NCBI GenBank assembly: GCA_963576475.1
Contig: OY754980.1
Location: forward strand, 19,973,822-20,037,821
Source: Molanna angustata
Lineage: Eukaryota > Arthropoda > Insecta > Trichoptera > Molannidae
Direction: 5' to 3'
DNA length: 64,000 nt
The translations under genes were made by a program, and so were the position numbers. Of the stretch, positions 34,001-45,308 are shown one piece after another (position 1 is the stretch's first letter; the number at the start of each line of letters is the position of its first letter). The notes under the pieces were generated by a model. That model was not told where the DNA came from, ran no database searches, and was given only the letters and a program-made list of their open reading frames with translations.

Positions 34001-37000
34001 AAACCGTCTGGAAGTGGATACTGCTGAGTGCATCGAAAAAGTCGCTATGTGGATGTCTCATAACAAGCTAAAATTAAACCCAACAAAAACAGAGTTTATG
34101 TGGGTAGCTTCACCACGGCGACAGCACCTCATTGAAAGTACTCCTATTAACATCAACGGAGAAAAACTCTTGCCGTCTGCAAGTGTCAAGTTTTTGGGTG
34201 TACACTTAGACAATAAGTTGTCTCTTGACCTGCAAATCTCTAAAACAGTCAGTTCATGCTTTTTCCAACTAAGACAACTGAAAAAAATTCGTCGAAGCCT
34301 GCCCAAAAATGAGACAAAAACACTTATAAATGCTTTCGTTGTGTCTCGGCTAGATTACTGTAATGGCATCTATGATAGATTGCCAAAGTATCAGCTCGAT
34401 AGATTACAGATGGTGTTTAATGCAGCGGCAAGGCTCATTTATGGAGCGGAAAAACGATGTCACATAACTCCACTACTTAACGAATTGCATTGTTTGAAGT
34501 GTCCAGAGCGAGTTGACTACAAAATCTGCTTAACGGTGTTTAATGCTTTAAATAACCTAGCACCACAATACGTACAAGAGCTGTGTCAGAGAAAAGATCT
34601 CTCTGGGAGGCATCTCACACTTAGGTCTTCTGGATCACAGAGTACCAACTCCCTAAAGGAGTTGGACAGAGCCAATAAAGCGGCTTACTATGATCGATGC
34701 TTTGGTGTGAGTGGTCCTATAAAGTGGAATAAATTGCCTCTAGATGTCCGCAGTGCAAATAGTAAGAGCACTAAATAAAGTAAGAGCAATATAATATCTA
34801 TCTAAATAACAGCGCCCTTGAAATGATCTTGAATCATTAAACGGCGCTATACAAATTATTATTATTATTATAATGGTCATGTTATGGTTAGTAAATGATG
34901 GGACAGGTTTCTACAAGGACGGTGTGACAGCTGTCGCTTGTCGGGGATCAACCGTCGGAACAGTGTTGTTACGAACAACGAAAAAGTGGACTATTATGAT
35001 GGAGGAAAGGACTCACCTGAGGACAAAGTTACTATTTCTCTTCTCAATGTCATGTTTTTATGCACTTGAGACTCGAGACACGGTGCGACACATACAGTCT
35101 AATCTTGACAGATAATGCGGAGCGTCCAGTCTGCACCTTGACCGCACAGTGCACGTAATGATTCCCCTCCCTTCGTATCTCATAAAAGGTGAAGTTCGAA
35201 GGGACAAAGGATTTAGGATATCATTAGACCTTAGTTGTACGAAACATATGGAATTAGGAAACTAGTTATACAATATGATTAGTGAGCCCTTTGCACTCTA
35301 TATAATACTGCCACTTACAGAAGACAGACACAGGTGCGTGTTTATCATAAACCTGGTTAATCCAGCCTTTAATTGATTTTTGTAAATATTATAATTTCAG
35401 ATGGCAAATTCATCTTGGAGTTGGCTCGAGCCCGCGAGGGTGAGAGGATGGGGTGGGTGTCTGTGCCGCGCAAGACCTTCTGGCCTCCCACACCTTCTGT
35501 TGCACCCCCCACACCTTCCACACCCTCCACAACATCTACTAGACAGGAGAGAGCCACTTCACTTAGCGGTATTAATATCAACGCTTTTTTGTGCTTTCAT
35601 AATGATGGAGCTAAATATTTTATTCTTTATTATTTCATTTAAAAACTTATTTAATCATAATATGCCATTGTTTTATTACAATTATAATATTGAGACATTT
35701 AGTTTAGGTACATGCAATATAATTATTCCATAACTTTGATCTGTAATTCTGTTTGTAATATTGTGACCTTATTGCATAATATGCCAAATTCATGGTAAAT
35801 CGCAGGATGTTTTTAAAGCTTATTTAATGTTGTTTCAGTGTCAGATGACAACAGTTCAGTCCAGTCATCACCGTGGCAACGAGATCATTGTTGGAAACAA
35901 TCGAGTCCACGTCGTGGAGTGTCGGGAGAATTGTGTTTTATGTATGTGCGACCAGCAGGGATGCCATCACGCTTGCTTCGTTGTCCCCCCGCACGACTCA
36001 AGAGACGTCGCCCCTTCCACCCCGCACCTGTCACACAGGAACACACCAATGGCTCTACGTCTCCGCAACACGAAAATCACTACAGGAATTCCGACAAACC
36101 CACTGCTCTTGGAAAATTTAAATTTCTTAGAAATAAGTGCGAAACTGTAGCGGAACCCGTGGTATTAAGAGTGTATAAAAAGACTAAGAAACGAGCTGTA
36201 CGCCGGGAATTGTGCAAAATTATAGAAATGCTCAAGGAGCGCCTTATTAACTATACTCCGGTGAATGTAAAATTATCTAATTGTAAACAAGAGCACTCTA
36301 TGGTTTCACCTAGGAAAAGGATTTTGCGAGAGTTTGAAAGAGTCAGTTTAGAAGATTTGGCCAACAAGAGGTCTCGTGCAAGACATCCCCCTACCACACC
36401 TCAACCTGGTCCATCTTGCGCTCCCAACCATTCTCCCAAGTTATACAATGGCACATCACATCCACGTCCCAATCCTCCTCCTTCCAAACCAGTCAGCAGT
36501 TATAGCATTCATTCTATCCTCAGCATTTCTGAGGAGAGTATGCCACCCGCTGCTTCTCCCGACTCTCAAATAATCAAGAAACCCAATTGTTATTCTTCCG
36601 TAAAGACTGAATCTCCCAGCGGGGCTCATTCACCAGATTCTTTAACAATGAAGAGGCCACAAGCTTATGCCAAAATGGACTCACCGGTGGGAGCGCACTC
36701 TCCAGACTCGCATTCTTTAAAGAAGTCTCAGTACGGCTATGCCAAGACAGAGTCTCCCGTCAGTATCCACTCGCCCGACCCCAGTCCCAGTCCAGAGCAC
36801 TACAGGAGGGCCGCTGTCCCTCCACCTCGCCCCCCCTATTTGCCTCCGCTGCCGTACGCGACAGGAGAGGTCGGGGAGTACTACTACCCTGATGGATACC
36901 GAGGGGGAGAAGAGCTGCCTTATCGTCTGTATCCGGGCCACTACCTGCCACAGGGACCTTACATGGGAGCATATCCCGCACCTTACAGGGCTCCACCGCT

Positions 37001-40000
37001 GTGGCTGCAATATCCCGCCCTGCCCCCTGGACCCTGGGCTCCCCTACCACACCCACTGCTCACAGATCACACTCCTAGGGAAGATACCTCATCAGGTTTG
37101 TCATATTGTTTATTTTTATAAATCTTTATTGTAACTTTCAACAGTTGAACTTTGAAAATCAAATATGATTTATTTATTCATTAGAAATAATCAATTGTTT
37201 AAAACTATATAGTGTAAGAACCTGCGACTGCCAGACTTAGGTCATTTGGTGTATGCTGGCCCATGCAAAAGTTATTCTTATATAAAGGCTGATTTTTTCC
37301 TGTAAAAGTATACTACAGCATGTAACAACAATTGGATAATATGTGGCTTTCAAAGATAACAGCCTCAAAAATTGCTATTTTTATGTCAATCTAAAATAGC
37401 TATTCAAATGCGATTTTTATTTACATTTACTATGGAAGAAATCATGCCTTTATATATAACGTAACGCTGGCTGTTGGCCTAATACTTTAGGATATTGAAA
37501 ATCATTATCTCGAATGCAATTGCCCCGAAATAGGTTCTTTTTTCCAGCTCTGATTGGTCTTACAATATAAAATAAAATATCAACAAATAAGTTAGACAAT
37601 GATTACGCATAGCCGAACAGACTGCTCAATTCAACACAGAAAAATACTTTACCATATAAATTCTCATTAAAAGTCAGATTGAAAAAGGATATATTCATGT
37701 ACATATTATATTCATTCTGTTTACAATACACCCTTATATCTAAGTTCCTTATACATCCTTACATCATCCTTGTATACATTCTTTTTTCCACAATCAGTTA
37801 ATTGTTTTTATGATTTGGCTCTTTAATCTGTACATTGACTATTGTGTAAAAGAACTGAAGAATGCAAATATAGGTTTGAAGCTAGATGATGTGAATGTAT
37901 GCGATCTTATGTATGCGGATGACAAGGTATTAATGGCTGAAAGTGTGAAAGACTTAGAATACTTGGTAAAAATGGTATTCGATGGATGCATCCAAAATGG
38001 ACTGAGAATGAATGGAGCTAAGTCTAAAGTAATGGTATTTGAGAAGAGCGAAAGACGAACAATATGCGAGATACGAGTTAATAATGAACTACTAGAACAA
38101 GTGGATGAATATGTGTATCTAGGAAGTATGTTTCAGCGTGATGGAAAATTGGAAAAGATTATAGAAAGAAGGGTAACGGCAGCAAATAGAGTAAATGGTG
38201 CATTAAGAACAATAATGGCTGACCCAATTATTTCAAGGCCAGCAAAACTCGCTGTGCACAACGCTATTGTCGTTCCAACCATAATGTATGCAAGTGAGAC
38301 ATGGGCATGGCAGAAGAAGCATGAAAGTAAAATTAACGCTGTGGAAATGAGGTCCCTAAGACAAATATGTGGTAAAACAATTTATGATAGGATAAGGAAT
38401 CAAGATATCAGAAGAGAATGTAAGATTGAAAGGGATATTTTGAGTAGAATGAAGATAAATGCTTTGCGATGGTTCGGACATGTAGAGAGAATGAACGACT
38501 GACAAAGAAAGTATACAAGGCTGAAAAGAGTGGAATGAGATGTAAGGGTCGACCTAGAAAGAGCTGGCATGATCATATAAATGAGATTTTGAAAGAGGGA
38601 AACATACGAAGTCAGAACAATAGGAGAGCATGCATGACGCGATGTATGAATGTAAATGAGGCAAAACAGGTATGTCAAGATAGAAGAGTCTGGCGTTCGG
38701 TTCTCTCTGCCTACCCCAAATAGGGAAACGGCGTGATGGTATGTATGTATGTATGTTTTTATGATTTTGAAACAATACCATTATTTATTAATTAATTGAA
38801 TTTAGTTTTAATATAACTAAGTACATGTTATTTATTTATTATTCATGTAAAAATTACTGTTATTTAAATGCCCTCAATTGAATTGTATTGTGATGAAATA
38901 TTTTTGTACAGTTATAAACAAAAATAGCACAGGTTACAAATTATCATAAAAATGCAAGTGATTTATTTGATAATGTGCTTCAATTGCATCATTTACTTTC
39001 AAATGACCTACATTAAAAAAGTTTTTTTTACATACCATGATGCTGTGATGGCATCATAAGAGAGCTCATTATTTTCACTACAATTGGCTATTCCGGCGTT
39101 CATAATCTTGTAAGCTCTGGGTGAGCCTTGTCTGAATCCAGAAACCTCTTCCATTCTTGCCTCTCTGTAGTAGCCTTTGTTTTACATACCATGATTTGCA
39201 AAATGACAGAGTCCATGTTTTGTAGAGATTTTAGAAAATATAAGTGAAAAAATCATTCTGATATGATGAAAATGGTCAAAGTTATGAGTTTTTTAGTAAA
39301 ACCTTGTGTCTCCACCTAAAAGCTCAAACAATAATAATGTTTTTTTATATAAATTTTGAAAAATCGTATCTCAAAAAGTATTCAAAATATCAACATAAAA
39401 TTTCAGATTGTTGATGAGGATGGCAAATGGTATGAATAAAAAAAAATTGTAATTTTGTAATTAACTGAATAATTTATAAATCTTTATAAATGTTATTTAA
39501 TTTATAAATCTTTATAAATGTTAGCAATTATAATAATGTTATTTAATTCACACGGAATACAGATATCTATATCGCACAAAAGAGATCTCTATGATTCAAA
39601 CAGTGCTGGAAAAGTGGGCAGTCCCAACGGTTGTTCAGTGTAGCCAACCATTGAGTCAGTAATGTTACCATCCTGCTTGGGGAATGCGCATGCGCAAGCA
39701 GGCGCGTTTGATTGGTTGAGGCTAGGCGCCACAATCGCTCTGGAGGTCAACTGGGTAACTAATTTGAGTGGCGCTAATATTCAAATATGTAGTTAACAAT
39801 AGGAAAATAATCAACTACATGGAAAAGTGGAATTAAGGAGAATTTTTCAATAGGTTTTTGACTCTACAAACAAACTGTTCTATACATAATATATTTTATT
39901 TGATCAAGGTTCAGTGCAATGATAATGCACATATTATATGGTAGTAGACAGAAAGATTAACCTATGCTATTAGCTATGTTACCATAGATTTTGATAGCAA

Positions 40001-40289
40001 AATTTCAGGTATTTTAGTGACATTTCTGCCTTTTGCTAAAGTAGGTGGCTTTATTACTTATGAAACGCAACAACTTAAAGGCTACTTTAAATTTTCAAAG
40101 AATCTTTAACCCTTGGGTGCTGTTTTTTATGAGACCGAGTGTTACTAATTGTACTTTAATTTTTTTTTTAGTAAATAGGATATTTAATTTATATATTTTG
40201 TTTTACTTTAGTTTCAATTTCATATATTTAATATATATGTATTGTTTTTCTTTATTTCAGATTTACCATTGAATTTGTCCAAACACTGA
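27850..40289 (+). CDS. H: Hairless, Su(H)-binding co-repressor of Notch signalling
   Basis: Hairless binds Su(H)/CSL in the nucleus and recruits Groucho and CtBP to silence Notch targets. Four exons join in phase: 27850-28021, 35401-35568, 35839-37095 and 40261-40289, giving about 541 aa. The Su(H)-binding block spans the first junction: GGRLKFFK|DGKFILELARAR, then GWVSVPRKTFWPP. Next come SDDNSSVQSSPWQRD and the basic RRPFHP and KKTKKRAVRREL stretches. Residues about 369-435 hold three repeats of the type ESP-GAHSPDS, then a Pro/Tyr-rich tail. The last exon gives LPLNLSKH, the CtBP motif of Hairless. The start is uncertain: ATG 27850 is the first in-frame one, and ATG 27898 (MTEEVDRRHGMNGN) has a better context. 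Drosophila H is about twice as long. Intron 1 is 7.4 kb. Confidence 0.93.
28022..30440 (+). other. H: Hairless intron 1, proximal part
   Basis: 2.4 kb of AT-rich intron without a recognised exon or named repeat. Short open frames are scattered and show no codon pattern. Confidence 0.4.
30441..31287. repeat. 40-bp satellite of about 21 units in Hairless intron 1
   Basis: The unit is ACTTTTTTCCTATGATGCCA followed by TTAATATTACCTACCTAATT. Most units are identical. Variants include one lacking CCATTAAT (about 30535), one with an extra AGGTACC (about 30627), and the CTTATCAC variant at about 30755 and 30955, spaced by five units. Confidence 0.93.
31288..33260 (+). other. H: Hairless intron 1, middle part
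   Basis: About 2 kb with no recognised exon. The frames at 32458-33233 on the minus strand are not supported by any homology I can name. Confidence 0.4.
33261..33548. repeat. Perfect 6 x 48-bp tandem array in Hairless intron 1
   Basis: Six identical units of AACATATTTTGGCACTAATC followed by AATCACTATTACGTTATCAA and TATCAGAA. Since 48 is a multiple of three, one frame stays open through all units (LALINHYYVINIRKHI), but there is no sign that it is translated. Confidence 0.95.
33924..34862 (+). pseudogene. CR1/L2-like non-LTR reverse transcriptase fragment, 5' truncated
   Basis: It begins at GFDSFAYADDRLLFK (the RT active-site motif) and stays open to TAA at 34776-34778. It includes NKLKLNPTKTEFMW, SVKFLGVHLDNKLSLDLQIS, VVSRLDYCNGIYDRLPKYQL and WNKLPLDVR. 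The tail AACGGCGCTATACAAATTAT then (ATT)n is typical of CR1/L2-like 3' ends. It is in sense within Hairless intron 1 and looks like a recent 5'-truncated insertion. Confidence 0.88.
34863..35400 (+). other. H: Hairless intron 1, distal part
   Basis: Intron sequence ending in ATAATTTCAG. No exon is seen; a frame of 80 codons at 34873 has no recognised match. Confidence 0.4.
35401..35568 (+). CDS. H: Hairless exon 2, second half of the Su(H)-binding block
   Basis: After ATAATTTCAG the frame reads (D)GKFILELARAREGERMGWVS, VPRKTFWPP and a Pro/Ser/Thr-rich segment ending ATSLS. The donor is G|GTATTA. Confidence 0.95.
35839..37095 (+). CDS. H: Hairless exon 3, main exon
   Basis: After TGTTTCAG the frame reads SDDNSSVQSSPWQRD, then about 418 codons of Ser/Pro-rich, locally basic sequence to DHTPREDTSS. 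The donor is G|GTTTGT. It includes the three ESP/HSPDS repeats near 36603-36790. Confidence 0.94.
37805..38760 (+). pseudogene. Non-LTR reverse transcriptase 3' fragment, family with an ATGT tail
   Basis: It starts inside the RT domain (WLFNLYIDYCVKE, CDLMYADDKVLMAESV), passes VDEYVYLGSMFQRDGKLEKI and LRWFGHVERMND, and shifts frame where 7 bp (one copy of TGAACGA) are missing compared with 41.1 kb. It then ends VWRSVLSAYPK with a (GTAT)n tail. It lies in Hairless intron 3, in sense. Confidence 0.9.
38761..40260 (+). other. H: Hairless intron 3, distal part
   Basis: No coding exon recognised. It contains the NRF1-like palindrome and inverted CCAAT box described separately. A direct repeat AATTTATAAATCTTTATAAA occurs near 39480-39520. 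Confidence 0.4.
39685..39717. promoter_or_regulatory. NRF1-type palindrome plus inverted CCAAT box
   Basis: TGCGCATGCGCA (39685-39696) is a perfect NRF1/Erect-wing palindrome, followed by GCAGGCGCG and ATTGGTT (39711-39717, inverse of a CCAAT box). The surrounding 100 bp is more G+C rich than the intron. This looks like a promoter or enhancer core, but no transcript is known to me. Confidence 0.45.
40261..40289 (+). CDS. H: Hairless terminal mini-exon encoding the CtBP-binding tail
   Basis: After TTTATTTCAG, 29 nt encode (D)LPLNLSKH followed by TGA. The phase matches the G left by exon 3. PLNLSKH is the known C-terminal CtBP-binding motif of Hairless. The exon lies 3.2 kb downstream of exon 3 and is too short for most ORF finders. 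Confidence 0.92.
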
Positions 40290-40790
40290 ATGCAGCACAT
40301 GTGGCAAAGCCGCCAAAACTGTTCGGTCTCTCGGGGCAAACAAAGTGAATCAACTCATTCTAAATGCTCTGATTATTTCATCTTAGACTGACTACTTACC
40401 TACATCTTATAAAATATATATATATATTTATAATTAAATGAAAGACATTTTTACTAAACTAATTATAATATTTTAGATGAATAAGAATGTTTACGACATA
40501 CACAAGTCTTGTATGTCAAATGCGTTTGCCATCTTATCATTATATTTTCTGACTAAATCATATTTTAATATCTACATAGAATATTAAGATAATTTATTAT
40601 ATCTTTGTACCTATGTATACAGTAAATACCCCCCCAACTTATATTTATTTTATCTTATAATAGAAGATAATTAAACTGCATATCAAAATTGGGTTGGAAG
40701 TACTATAACTATTTTGTTATAATTTACTTAATACTTTCATTCATGATAGCACAAACATTTATTTAGATTAGAATGCATAATATATAAACT
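40290..40790 (+). other. H: Hairless 3' UTR, proximal part
   Basis: AT-rich and without AATAAA; the first AATAAA downstream of the stop is near 41596. This suggests a long 3' UTR that would include the retroelement fragments after it. Confidence 0.45.
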
Positions 40791-40799
40791 TATAAGTTT

Positions 40800-40975
40800 T
40801 ATTTGTAAAAGAAACTTTCATAAAAATTTAAACCTGCAAGTCCCAATTCAAGAATAATAGAAACAGGGTGCACACTACTAATTATGGCAGGACCAAATGC
40901 GTGGAATAAGCTCCCACGCATCATCAGACAAACCAAAAATATATCTTCCTTTAAAAAAATACTATAACGCACCTT
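40800..40975 (+). pseudogene. Small non-LTR ORF2 C-terminal fragment
   Basis: The frame reads ETGCTLLIMAGPNAWNKLPR, IIRQTKNISSFKKIL and a stop. The WNKLP...SFKK pattern is the usual end of CR1/L2/Jockey-type polymerase ORFs. Confidence 0.6.
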
Positions 40976-41100
40976 TGAGGTGCACTTTAATAGCGCTTTT
41001 GTCAATCTTACTATTAATTTTTAGTAAATTCATACTTTTTTACTAAGATCATTATCCTTTTTTACTAAAATCATTATACTTCCAATTTCGCACACTATCA

Positions 41101-41515
41101 ATTATTCACATACATACATACATACCATCACGCCGTTTCCCTATTTGGGGTAGGCAGAGAGAACCGAACGCCAGACTCTTCTATCTTGACATACCTGTTT
41201 TGCCTCATTTACATTCATACATCGCGTCATGCATGCTCTCCTATTGTTCTGACTTCGTATGTTTCCCTCTTTCAAAATCTCATTTATATGATCATGCCAG
41301 CTCTTTCTAGGTCGACCCTTACATCTCATTCCACTCTTTTCAGCCTTGTATACTTTCTTTGTCAGTCGTTCATCGTTCATTCTCTCTACATGTCCGAACC
41401 ATCGCAAAGCATTTATCTTCATTCTACTCAAAACATCCCTTTCAATCTTACATTCTCTTCTGATATCTTGATTCCTTATCCTATCATAAATTGTTTTACC
41501 ACACATTCGTCTTAG
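41101..41515 (-). pseudogene. Non-LTR reverse transcriptase C-terminal fragment, inverted partner of 38.3-38.76 kb
   Basis: On the minus strand: CGKTIYDRIRNQDIRRECKI, VERMNDERLTKKVYKAEKSG, GRPRKSWHDHINEILKEGNI and VWRSVLSAYPK, then a (GTAT)n tail. It is almost identical to the plus-strand copy at 38344-38760 but keeps the 7 bp lost there. Confidence 0.9.
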
Positions 41516-42185
41516 TTCATCAATTATTCAATCTATGGATTTAAAAATTGTAAAGTTGGGGATTTACTATGTTTCGAAAATTATAATCTATGTTCAATAA
41601 AAAAAAATACACTGAAACTGTCAGTTATGGCATACTATCATGTATTACTTCTGATTTTGTACATCTTCATCAAAAACATTTTATTTAATACTTTGTTATG
41701 AATATTAATGCAGAGTTTCTACATTTCTTTGTGTTACTATTTGTCAAATAAAATACATTATGATTATTGATGTTCTGAAGCCTCAAAATAAAGAGCGCAT
41801 CAAACATACATACAATTGTAAGAGAGCTTTTGTTTGCTGCACTAATGATACAGTGGACTTCAAACAAATGCGACAAGTATTTTGTTTATTTTAAAGAATG
41901 TATATTGATTTATTTTATTGGACATTCATTTTGTTAAAAAAGTTGTCTTACTTTTGAGATAATTTCATTACTCTAGCTATAAAATTTTCAAGTATAAGTA
42001 TTTTCATTTGGTACTTTCGGTACCCGATTTTCATTTCAATAGCAAGTGATAATTATCGATTTTGGTTTTTCTGTCATCGTGTGAGAAAGATACACTTAAA
42101 TAATCAAATAAAAATTAAACAAAAAATATATACACACATAAAATACGATGAGTAAAACGCATAAAAAATACAAATAGTAAAAATC

Positions 42186-42655
42186 CTTACCATCACACCA
42201 TTTCCCTGATTGGGGTAGGCAGAAAGAACCGAACTCTTCTCTACATACATTTCTCACTTTTTTTTTCATTTGTTGAAAGACCTTTCATCCAACATTGAAT
42301 GTTATGTAACAAAAACAAGAGGAGAAAAATACAATTGAAACATGAAATTCTTAAGAAAAATTATTGACTTATGAGTACAAATAGATTAAAATACTTACAA
42401 TTTAATAGAACACAAATGCCAATGATTGAAACATAGAATTCCTCCCCCACACAAAGTACTCTATATTTCAATTACTTGTTACAAATTAATCATCAAGTAA
42501 AAAATCAATGTAACATTTATTTCAAAATTTGTCACTTCATTCGCATCAATACATCGTCTCATAAATGCTCTTCTATTATTCTTACTTTCCAATATTTCCA
42601 TCTTTTAGTGATTGTGCCAATTTTTCTTTAGCCGACCCCTGCTTTACGTTCTAAT
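42186..42655 (-). pseudogene. Old relic of the same non-LTR family, split
   Basis: At 42186-42250 the minus strand reads VLSAYPNQGNGVM. At 42535-42655 it reads LKKNWHNH, MEILESKNNRRAFMRRC and IDANE, matching the family's C-terminus. About 280 bp of foreign sequence lies between them. Confidence 0.65.
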
Positions 42656-42659
42656 ATTG

Positions 42660-45000
42660 GGTGTTTCAAATTATCTACACTCGAAAATACACATTTAGTG
42701 AAGTAGTAGATAATTTAGCGTGTGCAATCTTCGCATTTGAGGAATTATCTACGGAAATGAAAATTGGGTCCCTGATGTTAAATTAAAGAAAAATGTTTTT
42801 CATTACTATTTCAATATTATTACTGAAAATTATCCTGGGAAGTATTTTCCCTGTCATTGAAAAAGTCTGAGTATATTAAAGCTTAATTTTTAAGTACAAA
42901 ATACAAAATAAAAGTATGAATTGAACAAATTAAATGTTGTTAAAATTATAATATAATAATAGACAGTAGCCATGATGGTATTCGCATACTTATATAACTT
43001 TTATAAATACAACCATTTAACTAAATAATAATACATTTGTGCCTACTTTTGATAAATGATATTTGTATTAATAATAAAAGTACTGAATGTAGAGTGTGAA
43101 TGCAACAATATAAAAAAAGAGATTGGTCTTGTTTAATAATTGAAAGAATATCTACATTCCAGAAATGTAAATGATCTCAGTTTGACTGACTAATGGTGAG
43201 TTTTCTGTCCCGAGTCTGATCTTGAATGTGAATGTAGAAAGTTTGTAGGCGGCAATGTGAATATTCTGAACGTACTAAAGTGACTTTTAACACCCAACCT
43301 CAATGTTTAAAGCATCATGTGAGCAGTGCCTTTCTCAGAGGATAATACTTTTTTTATGGAAAACCTATTTTACGATGAATATATTGTACAGTTATTATAT
43401 AAATTCAATGTAATTAAGATTAAGTCGCAACCTTTATTTTATATAAATTCCAAAATATTTTTATGTCAATATTCATTATGTGTTGTGGAGTCTTGAATAT
43501 GAATGTGTGTAAAAATATATTTTTACCTGTAATGTGGCTGTCATAAATTTCTTTTTCTGTAATAAGAAAATTGTTTTTAAAGCAGCTTGGTATCTATTTT
43601 TATTACAAATATTTATATGAATTTTGTAAAAAATATTATTAGAAAATAAATTTATTATAAATTTGAATATGATAACGAGGGACGGTATAATAAATTCTCT
43701 GATCAGTTCTAGAGTGACTGGTTGACAATTATTTACTTACAATTTGTACACAAAATAGTGCCTTTTAAAAATGAAATGAAATCAATTGATTGAACCCATC
43801 CGTGAATCATAAATACATATATATTAAATAGGAGTTATGTAATTTATCAATACTAGCTGCTAAATTGCCTTCAATCCTTATAAAATTACCCGTGAATTGT
43901 AAGTAACAGAGATGAGTGTAATATAAAATGAATAATATTATGTTTGTACAGTATAAATTGGTAAAATGTAGATTAATACATATTTAGTAAATATAATTTG
44001 GGACCATACAGTAGATTCAGGGTGAATATGATTCTATCTAAGAACAAGAGAGAGATCCCTCCTCAATATGTATTTATAAAGTTAGTAAGGATTGTGGATT
44101 GAATACTTATTTACAAGCGACCAAACAAACAAACAAACAAATAATGAATACTGCTCAAAGTGTACTAGTGAGGAATGTAAGCAGCAGAATGGGTTTGGTG
44201 TTTTTATAATAGGACGACAATGCACTGAGTTTCCTGTATGTATGCTTTTGTAAATAGTCATTATAGACTTGTAGAAATTAAGACGCACATATATTCCGAG
44301 AAAGCTCTCCAGGTAGTGTGAGTCGATGGAAAACTGCCGCATTAGTCTGTAGAAATATATTGTACAGTATTTTTATAACCTTTTAACTGTTCGAGGCATC
44401 TACAATGTGTCTATTGTTGACAATATGTGACATACACAAGATGCCTTCAACAATAAAGGACTATTCCTATATGAATTAAAGTATTTTATATCCGGGGATA
44501 GGTTTCCCAGATGTTGAGATTAATCATAGATGATAGTTTTATGGCGAGTCTCAGAAGATTCGCACAACGCACGTATCCTATGTGAGGAAATGTAATCGGT
44601 ACGGGACTGAATTTGTATTCTTCATATCATCATTATTTGTAAAATATTTCGTATGAATGTAACCCATTTTTAATCATAGAATTGATTTCATAGATACGTT
44701 ATCAGTCGCATTAATTAATATGCGCTTCTCTGTAAAATGTGCCATTTGTATTTTCTTGTAACTTTTGTTCATCAATTTCATACAAATTAAGAATTTTCAC
44801 TTATTTATTGATTGATTGTATTGTACAACCAAACTACATACTCCCATTATATTGTATAACTATGTATATGATTATCTGGAGATCATTTTTGGGTGTCTTC
44901 CTTTTTTATAATAATATATGTATGAAGATGATAATCTATGATTGATAATTCATGATATTTAAGGTATAGCTATTTACTCGAATAAATACATTTTTCTACA
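42660..45000. other. Long AT-rich region downstream of Hairless
   Basis: No exon or named repeat recognised. It is not obviously repetitive and could be extended 3' UTR or intergenic DNA; an AATAAA lies at about 44980. Confidence 0.4.
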
Positions 45001-45308
45001 TATTCAATATTTTATTTATACATACCTTTTTTATTTCCTTTACTTAATAATAGGAATAATTCATTGTTGTTACCAGCAGTGAGTATATGTTAATATGAAA
45101 CGAAGGTGGGCTGATGTCACTCGCCCCGTGTTTGCGTCGTGAGCGGTAAGTTACAACTTATTACAATATCAAAAAACAAGTGGTTTATAGCTAATTTATA
45201 ATTCAAAAATGGTTTATATTAACTACCACAAAATATCCGCCGAATCATTAAATGATATTAATTACAATATTCTTATTATATTGTTAAATTTTTATTTATT
45301 TAAAGCGA

